Shown in pieces: positions 1 to 6,899 of a stretch of DNA of 42,188 nt (the first letter of the stretch is position 1; each line of letters begins with the position of its first letter). Under the pieces are notes generated by a model. The model did no database searches. It was not told the origin of the DNA and saw nothing but the letters and a program-made list of their open reading frames with translations. A program made the translations under genes and the position numbers. This DNA is from Microcaldota archaeon (GTDB taxonomy: Archaea; Micrarchaeota; Micrarchaeia; Micrarchaeales; CABMGC01), in assembly GCA_028867095.1 (NCBI GenBank), contig JAGWHA010000001.1:1-42188 (forward strand). The letters run 5' to 3'.

Positions 1-144
1 TGGAGACGAGTTACGGAGCAGATTGTGGTACATGCGCAAAAAGGAGCTAAAAATTATAGACATTGTTTACAACGTACACCGATACCTGCAAATGGTGACT
101 TTCGTCGTAATCAGAGGATTTCTACTATACGAATGATACAATAA
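1..144. other. window-edge stretch, content unresolved
   Basis: Two readings compete. On the plus strand, frame 2 is open from the window edge to a TGA at 131-133 and reads like a protein C-terminus rich in hydrophobic and basic residues; frame 1 is also open to a TAA at 142-144. On the minus strand an ATG at 33-31 lies about 22 bp downstream of a TATA-like box (60-48), as for a leaderless gene running off the window. I cannot choose between them without the flanking sequence. Confidence 0.25.
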
Positions 145-156
145 GTTTATAAATCA
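145..156 (+). promoter_or_regulatory. TATA box of the HExxH gene
   Basis: TTTATAAATC at 146-155 lies about 30 bp before the ATG at 180, the spacing expected for a leaderless archaeal transcript. No Shine-Dalgarno sequence separates it from the start codon. Confidence 0.55.
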
Positions 157-179
157 GAATTTATCTAAAATAGTTAGAT

Positions 180-995
180 ATGAAAATAGTAATTATTGAT
201 AAGCCTTATCTAGAAAGATTATGTAAGATTCAGAATTTTTTTGGTCCTGCTGATGCCGTCACCGCAAAGATGTTAGAGGGTGCAGAGTTTTTAGGAAAAG
301 AATTTTATTTATATTCAAAAATTTACGAACAGATGAATTTGGAGATAAATAGACTGGGAAAGAACAATTTCTGGAAATCTTTTTCAGATGGAAAAAATAT
401 AGACCCAAAACTGTTATCATTGCTCAAAAAACTAAGTTACCGCAGTTCAAATCGTACAACATCTATTAGGGAAATTTCTAGACAAATCCAGAATAACCTT
501 CCAAAATTTGAAAAAAATATCAAGAAAGAGCTACAAACAAACTTTGGATTTACATTACCTACAAAAATTGGCATTATTTTAGGGAATACCACTTCTATAT
601 CCCATTCCAGTGCTTCAGCTTTATCGTATGAGCCAATTCTTATTTATTTAGAAATACCAAGTTACAAGACAAAAGCAGTAGGAGTAATCCTTCATGAACT
701 ACTTCATACCCTTATAGATCAAAATAAGAGTCTACCAGCTGATTCTAACACTTTTGAAGAAGCACTGCTGGACTATTTTGTACCGAACGGTATAATGGCG
801 CAAAAGCTTGGGATAGTCCCGAAAATGAAGTTGAATGAACTTTTTGAAAAGAACATAAAGGATCGCCCATATTCACTTGCAGCTTCTAAAAAATTACTGA
901 AAATAATAAAAAAGTATAACAATACGTCCCACAGAGGGACCATATGGTCTTTCCTTAAACTACATGACTCTTTGCCGAAAAAGACGAAGCAGTGA
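180..995 (+). CDS. HExxH (gluzincin-like) putative zinc metallopeptidase
   Basis: This 271-residue protein carries a zincin motif, HELLH at residues 172-176, in a hydrophobic helix (VGVILHELLHTLI). A glutamate-rich helix EEALLDYF follows at 193-200 and could supply the third zinc ligand as in gluzincins. That pattern suggests a metallopeptidase, but I recognise no named family and no substrate can be inferred. There is no signal peptide or membrane segment, so it is probably cytoplasmic. The N-terminal half is lysine-rich and looks helical. The start fits a leaderless transcript from the TATA box near 150. The gene is strongly AT-rich, with many AAA, ATA and TTA codons, whereas most of the window is near 50% GC, so it may be a recent acquisition. 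It stands alone, convergent with the DMT transporter downstream. Confidence 0.6.
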   Translation: MKIVIIDKPYLERLCKIQNFFGPADAVTAKMLEGAEFLGKEFYLYSKIYEQMNLEINRLGKNNFWKSFSDGKNIDPKLLSLLKKLSYRSSNRTTSIREISRQIQNNLPKFEKNIKKELQTNFGFTLPTKIGIILGNTTSISHSSASALSYEPILIYLEIPSYKTKAVGVILHELLHTLIDQNKSLPADSNTFEEALLDYFVPNGIMAQKLGIVPKMKLNELFEKNIKDRPYSLAASKKLLKIIKKYNNTSHRGTIWSFLKLHDSLPKKTKQ

Positions 996-1117
996 TGGCC
1001 ATTCTGTAATCTGCCCCGCTGCATTCTAAAACAGGGCCTAAAGTCATATTCCTAATTTTCGGAAAAAATCTCTTCGCTTTCGTTCGGACTGCATTAATTA
1101 TTCTACATTTTTCCAGA

Positions 1118-2350
1118 TCAATTAAATTTCTGGAATGCAGTTTCAATTTCCTCCGGATTTCCCATTCCGACTAATGCAATATGTTCTGCCTTAAGTCCTA
1201 ATATCTCCTTTAGAAATTCAATTTCCTCTGTTCTGATATCTTGGTGAGGTCTTGTATGCATGAAAAATAGAGATTCGCCTAGCTGTATCTCTTTGTCCAC
1301 GAACCTTTCAGCTTTTTCAACGTCCAACTCTATTGCTAACGCCCTGTTTTCTCCAGAAATGTGCCTGCTGATTATCGGACTTTTGTTATTGATGAAGGCA
1401 CTTGTAACATCGAAGATCTGCGTCCTATCTGAAGTATGTGCCGATTTTATGCGCTCAGGCGCATGTAATCCCTCTCTTTGCTGGATTAGTATCGCAACGC
1501 TAAGCACTATTGCCGCGATTATATAATAGCCCTGGATTGCAGTCCCTATGAGTATATAGGAAAGCGGTATTGTCAGGTAAGGAACTACAAGCATAGCATT
1601 TCCGACCGTTGTAGTCTTGAAGATCTTGAACACCTGATAGAAGAGTATTGAGGCCAGCGCCGAATTTATCACGCCCATAAAAAGTATAGGCAACCATGCT
1701 GCGGCAGGTATGTTGATTATTATATTTGTGTGATAAACCGCAATTATTGGTAGCATAAATAACACTGCAAGTATGTTTGCAAAAGCCACGAATCCGGTAG
1801 GACTTATACTGTGTCCCTTAACCACAACAACTGACGCTGCTATTGCAACTCCCGATGCTATCAGTGCAATGATATATGGTAATTCAGATGCACTGAGGTT
1901 CAACCATGAGCCGTTTGATGCAATTATATATATCCCGACAAATGCAATTGCAAGCGCCGCAGAGCTCTTAACAGAGACTTTCTGTCTAAGTGCCAGCGGA
2001 GTCATTATTGCAAGTATGAGCACCCAGCTTCTCCAAACTACAACTCCCACACTGGCATTTGTGCCAATAACTCCTATGTTAAAGAGCAGAAGAGTTATCG
2101 GGTAACCAAGTAGCGCAGCTATTGTTGCGACCACAAATGTCTTTTTTGTTCTAAATAAATCAGATAATCCTTTCCATTTATCATCAAGGTATGATGCGAT
2201 AAGGCAAACAACTGCTGCGATGATCGAAGTGTAAAATATGAATTGAATTATTCCTATTGATTGGCCCCCTATCTGGAGCGCTATTGGAAGGAATGCTGCT
2301 TGTAAAATTATGATTGCCAGTGCAGCAATGCCCTTCTGTGATGTCCTCAT
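1118..2350 (-). CDS. DMT-superfamily (EamA-type) transporter with extra C-terminal soluble domain
   Basis: Residues 1-290 form about ten hydrophobic segments in two similar halves, the pattern of EamA/DMT permeases that move metabolites across the cytoplasmic membrane. The substrate cannot be told. Unusually for the family, which is normally about 300 residues, a polar tail of roughly 115 residues (about 295-410) follows the last membrane segment. It mixes beta strands and helices, contains HTRPHQD near 362-368, and ends in a GMGNPEE helix region. It may be regulatory or ligand-binding. The gene is divergent from the Lrp-like regulator at 2447, with 96 bp between start codons. A TATA-like element at 2380-2389 (read on the minus strand) sits about 30-39 bp before the ATG, suggesting a leaderless transcript. 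Assignment to DMT is firm; the role of the tail is unknown. Confidence 0.8.
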   Translation of the reverse strand: MRTSQKGIAALAIIILQAAFLPIALQIGGQSIGIIQFIFYTSIIAAVVCLIASYLDDKWKGLSDLFRTKKTFVVATIAALLGYPITLLLFNIGVIGTNASVGVVVWRSWVLILAIMTPLALRQKVSVKSSAALAIAFVGIYIIASNGSWLNLSASELPYIIALIASGVAIAASVVVVKGHSISPTGFVAFANILAVLFMLPIIAVYHTNIIINIPAAAWLPILFMGVINSALASILFYQVFKIFKTTTVGNAMLVVPYLTIPLSYILIGTAIQGYYIIAAIVLSVAILIQQREGLHAPERIKSAHTSDRTQIFDVTSAFINNKSPIISRHISGENRALAIELDVEKAERFVDKEIQLGESLFFMHTRPHQDIRTEEIEFLKEILGLKAEHIALVGMGNPEEIETAFQKFN

Positions 2351-2446
2351 GTATTAACATTCAAAATGAAGCCTTTTAGACTATATACGTTATATACATT
2401 TTATTAAGTAATTTTTAATGAAATGTAAAGTATTAAGGCTTAAAAA
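2351..2446. promoter_or_regulatory. divergent promoter region, transporter / Lrp-like regulator
   Basis: This AT-rich intergenic region holds a minus-strand TATA element (2380-2389) and plus-strand AT-rich candidates near 2389-2399 and 2409-2420. The 7-bp inverted pair AAGCCTT (2369-2375) and AAGGCTT (2435-2441) lies close to the two start codons. Such symmetry would suit binding by the adjacent Lrp-like regulator, but the repeat is short and the operator role is inferred. Confidence 0.4.
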
Positions 2447-3448
2447 ATGGAATATCATACTCGTGAAAAAACGATACTTAGGGCTCTGAGCGAGAATTCA
2501 AGGGCCACAGTGAGCGAAATCTCAAAGATTGCCAACTGCTCTAGAGTTACTGCGGGCAAATTGATCGAAAGGCTCACCCAAGAGCTCGACATAAGATTTA
2601 CACTAGAGATAGACCCCACTAGTGCCGGATATCTTGAGAGGCACATAATGGTCTTCAAGTTCAGTAGAAAGCCAAATCCTGAAGAGATCGCTAAGATTCT
2701 AAAGGAGGAGAGGCTTGTGCTCAGTGCATATTTAACGGAAGGAAACTACGATCTTGTGGTCTATGCTACTGCAACAGATCCAATTGAGTACATACACCGT
2801 GAAACAGTAATAACTGAGAAACTTAGCGACTACCAGCCGATCATGAAACCCTCAGATATACCTTTCATGAGCTTTGGCTATATGCCTTTTGACAACGTTC
2901 TCATAAACAATATAGGAAGCGGCGCAAAGCTAGACCAGCTCGATATAGAACTGTTAAAACTTCTCAACTCAAATTCAAGGATAAGCTATTCCGAAATGGC
3001 CAGAGAATTGAAAGTTAATGAATATACTGCAAGGTACAGGGTATTCAATCTAAAGAAGATTGGCATAATAAAGCGCTTTACTATCGCAGTGCAGAAACCT
3101 CCAAAGAATTATCTGCTTACTTTTTTCGAAAACTTTATCTTTCATAAGGAGTTTGAGAAGAGATCTATAATTGCAAGAGGAGGCTTTTCTGCGATAGACC
3201 GCGAGCTTCCTCTGCTTAGCACATTTCAGTTGACTGCACCCATAACTGGCAGCTACGGTTTCTTCTCGATGGCCCTCTTTGACAATAAGGAAGAAGCAAT
3301 GAAGAACGTGATAAGGCGTCACAAGTCTGTCTACGGAAAAGATCAGATAGAAATCAAATACGCAAGAATTACAAAGGTGCTCAAAGGCCTGCTGCCTTTT
3401 AGAAATCTTGATGTTGGCAAGGGATTCATTGCTATAAAATGGGAATGA
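2447..3448 (+). CDS. tandem Lrp/AsnC-type transcriptional regulator
   Basis: This 333-residue protein has two Lrp-like winged helix-turn-helix domains in one chain. The first covers residues about 5-45 (ILRALSENSRATVSEISKIA then a recognition helix). The second covers about 163-212 (LDIELLKLLNSNSRISYSEMA). Each is followed by an alpha/beta stretch that could be a RAM-like ligand-binding domain: about 60-125 (including the typical EGNYDLVVYATA) and the divergent C-terminus 220-333. Ordinary Lrp proteins are about 150 residues with a single HTH, so this is a fused tandem. It most likely controls the divergently transcribed transporter and itself, but that is inferred from position only. Confidence 0.8.
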   Translation: MEYHTREKTILRALSENSRATVSEISKIANCSRVTAGKLIERLTQELDIRFTLEIDPTSAGYLERHIMVFKFSRKPNPEEIAKILKEERLVLSAYLTEGNYDLVVYATATDPIEYIHRETVITEKLSDYQPIMKPSDIPFMSFGYMPFDNVLINNIGSGAKLDQLDIELLKLLNSNSRISYSEMARELKVNEYTARYRVFNLKKIGIIKRFTIAVQKPPKNYLLTFFENFIFHKEFEKRSIIARGGFSAIDRELPLLSTFQLTAPITGSYGFFSMALFDNKEEAMKNVIRRHKSVYGKDQIEIKYARITKVLKGLLPFRNLDVGKGFIAIKWE

Positions 3449-3510
3449 TTCAGTCGAAACTACTTTACACTTATTGAACTTTATTCAAATAAAATTAATA
3501 AATATGCAAC

Positions 3511-3520
3511 CTATATAAAT
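3511..3520 (+). promoter_or_regulatory. TATA box of the micro-operon
   Basis: CTATATAAAT at 3511-3520 is a strong archaeal TATA box. The predicted transcription start is near 3541, which leaves a short leader containing AGGTGGGG (3544-3551) before the GTG at 3554. Confidence 0.6.
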
Positions 3521-3553
3521 CAGGAAATCCACAAGCAATCTACAGGTGGGGCT

Positions 3554-3676
3554 GTGGCTGTGAAAGCGGGAATTAACACATCAAAAAGCTATTTTCTTGA
3601 GTTTGTGTCAGATCCTCTGCCAACTTCCCTCTCCCAAACACTAGGCACGGTCTGGAAATGCAGTCCCCCAACCTAG
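3554..3676 (+). CDS. small protein (40 aa) or N-terminal half of a frameshifted gene
   Basis: A GTG start at 3554 is preceded by a good ribosome binding site (AGGTGGGG) and lies about 40 bp downstream of a strong TATA box. The 40-codon product (VAVKAGINTSKSYFLEFV...) ends at a TAG at 3674-3676. No family is recognised. The next reading frame (frame of the 3705 ORF) is already open from 3645, so a single +1 shift between 3645 and 3673 would join both ORFs into one protein of about 102 residues. The second ORF lacks its own clear ribosome binding site, which favours either a frameshifted gene, a programmed shift or a sequence error. Function unknown. Confidence 0.4.
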   Translation: MAVKAGINTSKSYFLEFVSDPLPTSLSQTLGTVWKCSPPT

Positions 3677-3704
3677 TCCCACCATAACCCCAATTGTTGA
3701 TGGC

Positions 3705-3863
3705 ATGAACTATATCTCGTATCTCCACAGGCGACTTGCGGACATCGCACAGCTGAAATTCAAGCTCCAGAAGCTTTTTGCATTTGTCAATTATTCTGAT
3801 TTTGACCGAATACAGGTTTTGCTTCTCGAAGTTGAAGAGATCCTTAAGAAGTATAACAAATAG
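3705..3863 (+). CDS. small helical protein (52 aa) or C-terminal half of a frameshifted gene
   Basis: From the ATG at 3705 a 52-residue product (MNYISYLHRRLADIAQLKF...KKYNK) can be translated. It is predicted to be almost wholly helical, with a heptad-like spacing of Leu, Ile and Phe that could form a coiled coil. The frame is open back to 3645 without a better start, and no ribosome binding site precedes the ATG. It may therefore be the C-terminal part of the gene that starts at 3554. Its stop codon sits inside the ribosome binding site of the zinc-finger gene (TAGGTGGG then ATG at 3872), so the two are translationally coupled. Function unknown. Confidence 0.45.
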   Translation: MNYISYLHRRLADIAQLKFKLQKLFAFVNYSDFDRIQVLLLEVEEILKKYNK

Positions 3864-3871
3864 GTGGGAAA

Positions 3872-4009
3872 ATGAGATTTGGATCATATCTTGAGAGACT
3901 TGTACCAAGAACGAATGCCGAAAAGGGCAAAAAGACGTACCTTTGCTGGAAGTGCGGCAAGAGCTACATCGACCCGGCAGATTATCTCTGGCACATACAG
4001 TACTGCTGA
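3872..4009 (+). CDS. 45-aa C2HC zinc-finger protein
   Basis: The ORF starts at an ATG four bases after a GGTGGG ribosome binding site that overlaps the upstream stop codon. The 45-residue product ends CWKCGKSYIDPADYLWHIQYC: the Cys-x2-Cys pair, one His and a terminal Cys make a plausible C2HC zinc finger of about 20 residues, preceded by a basic segment. Such tiny archaeal zinc fingers usually bind nucleic acid or protein partners; here that is inferred from the motif only. The gene is followed after 12 bases by the RAM-domain gene, so all of these small genes probably form one transcript. Confidence 0.6.
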   Translation: MRFGSYLERLVPRTNAEKGKKTYLCWKCGKSYIDPADYLWHIQYC

Positions 4010-4021
4010 TCTGGTGTTCGC

Positions 4022-4291
4022 ATGGAACCGCGCAAGAGAGGCTTTCTCTTCCTCAAACCAAGATACCTCGCAGATTCCGAAAGGATTGCAAAGGCGATTG
4101 CGATGTGCAAGGGCGTAAAGCATGTACTGCTCACTACAGGCGAGTACGGATTCCTGGTCTCTTTGAGACCTCTAAGCACTCGCGGGATATCCGCAGCCAA
4201 GGGCAGGATAAAGAGGATTGTCGGAAAAGCGGCCGTAAGCTCCGTAATCGGGCACTATTTCTACACGTCAAAGCGCAAAACCGAGTTCTGA
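4022..4291 (+). CDS. stand-alone RAM (Lrp/AsnC ligand-binding-like) domain protein, 89 aa
   Basis: The 89-residue product has the beta-alpha-beta-beta-alpha-beta outline of the Lrp/AsnC ligand-binding (RAM) domain. It begins with a strand GFLFLKP, then an AERIAKAI-like helix, then a strand-turn GVKHVLLTTGEYGFLVSLRP, which matches the usual v..v..tG.yD..v pattern. A second helix and a final strand follow. There is no helix-turn-helix, so it would act as a small-molecule sensor or as a partner of an HTH protein such as the tandem Lrp upstream. The start has GGTG five bases before ATG. The C-terminus is basic. The family call is moderately secure; ligand unknown. Confidence 0.65.
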   Translation: MEPRKRGFLFLKPRYLADSERIAKAIAMCKGVKHVLLTTGEYGFLVSLRPLSTRGISAAKGRIKRIVGKAAVSSVIGHYFYTSKRKTEF

Positions 4292-4322
4292 TTTTCCCTA
4301 GAATTGTGGAAGCAAGGCTTGG

Positions 4323-4369
4323 TATATAAGCCTGATGCGAAGGGCATGATTAGACTTATATATCAGGCT
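4323..4369 (+). promoter_or_regulatory. two TATA-like elements with an inverted repeat, upstream of the KaiC-like gene
   Basis: TATATA-type elements occur at 4323-4328 and 4355-4362. Just downstream of each lies one arm of an 8-bp inverted repeat: AGCCTGAT (4329-4336) and ATCAGGCT (4362-4369). A repressor bound to this pair could cover both promoters. The symmetry is seen directly; the operator role is inferred. Confidence 0.4.
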
Positions 4370-4387
4370 CCGCACAAGGGATAGTAG

Positions 4388-4503
4388 GGAAGTTGGGAGT
4401 GGGGGACGTCAGATAGACTGGCACTGGATATGTTGTCCGGATCTGGATGTCTGGCGTCAAAATAACCAATTTCTTCATAAACATGGAATGTTTGGTGGGG
4501 GAT
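4388..4503 (+). promoter_or_regulatory. long structured leader of the KaiC-like/V4R operon
   Basis: If transcription starts about 25 bp after the TATA at 4355-4362, the leader before the ATG at 4504 is about 115 nt, unusual in a window of mostly leaderless genes. Positions 4405-4415 and 4448-4458 can pair over 11 base pairs including two G-U pairs, with an inner GGAU/GUCC stem. The stem hides the in-frame upstream ATG at 4447. It may be a cis-acting RNA element. No known riboswitch class is recognised. Confidence 0.35.
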
Positions 4504-5343
4504 ATGGAGGACGCAACAAAAATTGGGGTGGAATATGCGGCTACGGCTCCGCTAAGTGTGATCAGAAAGCCTAAGCGGGTGCAGACTGGGGTCGCAGGCT
4601 TTGACAAGCTTGTAGAGGGGGGATTCCCAATCGGAACAAACGTGCTTATTGCAGGTGCCCCTGGTACGGGCAAGTCGATCTTCGGCCTTGAGTACCTCTA
4701 CCAGGGAGCGCTAAAGGGCGAGAATGGGGTATACGTTGTGATAGACTCCGAGGTAGAGCTGCTGAAGATGCAGGCAAGACAGTTCGGCCGCGACATCGAC
4801 AAGCTCGAGCAGCAGGGCAAGATCTTCTTCCTCAAGGTTCCGCTTGACAAGAACAAGCTAAACATCTTCGAGATGATCGAGAAGGTGAAGAAGCAGATTG
4901 ATGTGAAGAGAGTCGTGTTCGACAGCCTCGCCGCATTTGCGATGAACATAGACCTCTTCACAATACCACTCGGCTACGCCGGTAACATGGCAAGCTCAGT
5001 AGAGGCATCCGGGGGTGCAGGCAACGGGCAGGTGTTCTACACCGGAAACTCCGAGAAGAGGATGGTCTCGCTGATACTCGAGGAGCTAAAGAGCCTGGGA
5101 ACAACGAACCTGATCATAACCTATGGAGGGCAGAGTGAGGGCCAGATAACAATCGACGGGGTGAGCGAATTCGAGTGCGACGGGATAATCCAGATGCACA
5201 ACGAGCTAATCGGGTCAAAGAGGGCGAGGACAATGGCGATCCTCAAGATGAGGAACACGGCACACAGCCCATACCTTCACGATGTGGAAATAACAAAAGC
5301 GAACGGAATCGAGATAAAGCCGGCAGAGGAGGTAGTTCTCTAA
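4504..5343 (+). CDS. KaiC-like (RecA superfamily) ATPase
   Basis: The protein has a RecA/KaiC core: a TGVAGFDKLVEGGFPIG lead-in, Walker A GAPGTGKS, and Walker B RVVFDS about 85 residues later. A KaiC-type tail with TIDGVSEFECDGIIQM follows. Such single-domain KaiC-like proteins are usually signalling ATPases rather than recombinases. A Gly/Ala-rich insertion follows Walker B. The frame is open back to an ATG at 4447 (298 aa), with another ATG at 4483. I choose 4504 (279 aa) because GGTG lies five bases upstream and the 4447 ATG is buried in a leader hairpin. The V4R gene follows after 31 bp on the same strand, so ATPase and sensor probably work together. Confidence 0.8.
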   Translation: MEDATKIGVEYAATAPLSVIRKPKRVQTGVAGFDKLVEGGFPIGTNVLIAGAPGTGKSIFGLEYLYQGALKGENGVYVVIDSEVELLKMQARQFGRDIDKLEQQGKIFFLKVPLDKNKLNIFEMIEKVKKQIDVKRVVFDSLAAFAMNIDLFTIPLGYAGNMASSVEASGGAGNGQVFYTGNSEKRMVSLILEELKSLGTTNLIITYGGQSEGQITIDGVSEFECDGIIQMHNELIGSKRARTMAILKMRNTAHSPYLHDVEITKANGIEIKPAEEVVL

Positions 5344-5374
5344 AGCCGCAGTTGAAAATAGAGGGGGATGAAAA

Positions 5375-5911
5375 ATGAGCCTGATAGAGAACTTCATGAT
5401 GGCAAGGTCCATCACCTTCAAGGACGGGAGCATCTCGCTCTTTAGCAACAGGATAGTGATGGCGCCGGCGACGTTCTTCTTCGAGTTCACAAAGGCGATA
5501 GAGGACAGCCCCAAGGAGACCCGCAGCCTCTATGGGTCCGCCAAGGCGAGCTTCAAGGAGATCGTCTCAAAGGACGTTAGGACATACAAGTTCTCTGTCA
5601 ACGATTACATCAAGTGGCTCTTCAACATCGCAATCTTCTCGGGATGGGGGATCCTCACGCTCGACTCTCTTGACAAGGAGAAGATGACTGGGATAATAAC
5701 AATGAACAACTCCCCGATATCCGAGGGGCTCAAGGGCCAGGCAAAGCTTCCGTGCGACCACATAGTGAGGGGATTCATCGCTGGGGCGATGTCTATCGCA
5801 TTCAAGCAGGATATCGACGTCGTAGAGACGGAGTGCGTTGCATTGGGCTCAGCTAAGTGCAAGTTCGTATTCAGGCTTGCATCCGAGTTCAAGCAGGGGG
5901 AGGTCAAATAA
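5375..5911 (+). CDS. V4R-domain protein
   Basis: The 178-residue protein ends in a V4R (4-vinyl reductase-like) domain, about residues 90-170. It keeps the characteristic pattern C127-x-H129, a G-FIAG helix, then E151-x2-C154-x7-C162-x-F. These residues bind a metal ion or hydrophobic small molecules in characterised V4R proteins. The N-terminal 85 residues are unassigned. V4R domains often sit next to regulators or ATPases as small-molecule sensors, and here the partner is the KaiC-like ATPase 31 bp upstream. AGGGGGATG precedes the start (GGGGGATGAAAAATG). The last 8 bases overlap the convergent UbiA gene. Domain call good, ligand unknown. Confidence 0.75.
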   Translation: MSLIENFMMARSITFKDGSISLFSNRIVMAPATFFFEFTKAIEDSPKETRSLYGSAKASFKEIVSKDVRTYKFSVNDYIKWLFNIAIFSGWGILTLDSLDKEKMTGIITMNNSPISEGLKGQAKLPCDHIVRGFIAGAMSIAFKQDIDVVETECVALGSAKCKFVFRLASEFKQGEVK

Positions 5912-6767
5912 AGTAGAGGCAGAGAATCGCCATCGCGGCAAGCGCGTTGACCCTTATTATGTTGCTTGCCCTCGAGTACTCCGAACTCTTTTTTGGATGA
6001 ATAACAATCTTCATCGCATACATCGCAATCGCATAGGGAATCAGCAGCAAAATCGAGAGCGGATAGCCGAGGCTCGTTATCCCAAAGTATATCATCGCCG
6101 CAAATACCGCGGTTATCAGGACAAATTGGTAGATCAGCGTGGCCCTCTTACCCATCACAACCGGCAGGGTCATCTTCTTGAGCGCCTTGTCGCCCTCGAC
6201 ATCGCCATAATCCTTTATCACAGAGAACCCCATGTTCATCAGGAAGATGAAGGTCGGCATCCACAGCAGCCCATTGAACAATCCTATGCTGGAAGAGGAA
6301 AAGAAGAATCCGACTGCGAATGCAAGCGGGCCGTAGTAGAGCGCTATGAACGCATAGTTGAGGAAGAGAACGTCCTTCGCCTTGATCAGCAGGTTGTAGT
6401 TGACCATCATGAAGTACGCGATTAGCATCGCAATCCTAAGGTAGGTGTTTCCGTAGACAAAGAACGGTATTGTCGTCAGCACAAGCACCAGCGCCATGAT
6501 CGGCAAGGCGTCCTTGCCTATCTTCTTGTGCATCTCAGTGCGCTTCTTGTTTATCCTGTCTATCTCCCAGTCTACGTAGTTGTTTAGCACGTTTGGGGTT
6601 ATCTGCAGCACCGCAATAAGGAAGACCGCCCCGAGCACATTTAGCAGGCTGATATTGCCTGAAGCGACAACTCCAAGCAGCGCAGTGGGGACCACAACAA
6701 AGAGTATCATTCCTATGAAAACTTCGTTGAAAATGAGCTTAATCCTTGAAAACAGGCCCTCTCCCAT
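5904..6767 (-). CDS. UbiA-family prenyltransferase
   Basis: This is an integral membrane aromatic or glyceryl prenyltransferase with about eight or nine membrane segments. Both Asp-rich signatures are intact: N-x2-VDWEID-x2-NKKR near residues 62-76 and DYGDVEGD near 186-193, which bind the Mg-diphosphate of a polyprenyl donor. In archaea such enzymes make digeranylgeranylglyceryl phosphate (membrane lipids), quinones or other prenylated cofactors. CarS elsewhere in the window also belongs to ether-lipid synthesis, but the exact substrate cannot be decided here. The frame opens at an ATG at 6788; I prefer the ATG at 6767, which has AGGG five bases upstream. A TTTTAAAG box near 6829-6838 could serve as its promoter, divergent from the methyltransferase. 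Confidence 0.8.
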   Translation of the reverse strand: MGEGLFSRIKLIFNEVFIGMILFVVVPTALLGVVASGNISLLNVLGAVFLIAVLQITPNVLNNYVDWEIDRINKKRTEMHKKIGKDALPIMALVLVLTTIPFFVYGNTYLRIAMLIAYFMMVNYNLLIKAKDVLFLNYAFIALYYGPLAFAVGFFFSSSSIGLFNGLLWMPTFIFLMNMGFSVIKDYGDVEGDKALKKMTLPVVMGKRATLIYQFVLITAVFAAMIYFGITSLGYPLSILLLIPYAIAMYAMKIVIHPKKSSEYSRASNIIRVNALAAMAILCLYFI

Positions 6768-6856
6768 GCATACCCTAGCGCATCGCATTTCTAAATTAGT
6801 TTGCGATGGCTCTCTTCCGCAAAAGCTTTAAAAGGGGCCATTTTGCTATCGGAGAA

Positions 6857-6869
6857 TGTTTATATATCA
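6857..6869 (+). promoter_or_regulatory. TATA box of the O-methyltransferase gene
   Basis: TTTATATAT at 6859-6867 places the transcription start near 6890. This excludes the earliest in-frame start at 6801 and supports the GTG at 6900 as a near-leaderless start. Confidence 0.5.
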
Positions 6870-6899
6870 GGAAAGCCATATTTTACTATTGTAGGGACT

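Noticed and set aside
3541..3704. Structured non-coding RNA between the TATA box and 3705
   Set aside because: A partial GGGG...CCCC helix can be drawn, but the stretch holds an open frame with a GTG start and ribosome binding site, and no known RNA motif matches.
4447..4503. Upstream ATGs (4447, 4483) as start of the KaiC-like gene
   Set aside because: The 4447 ATG lies within a predicted stem, and neither has the well-spaced GGTG seen before 4504.
5838..6425. 195-codon plus-strand ORF across the UbiA gene
   Set aside because: It is antisense to clear prenyltransferase motifs, and its product is a low-complexity His/Arg-rich chain.
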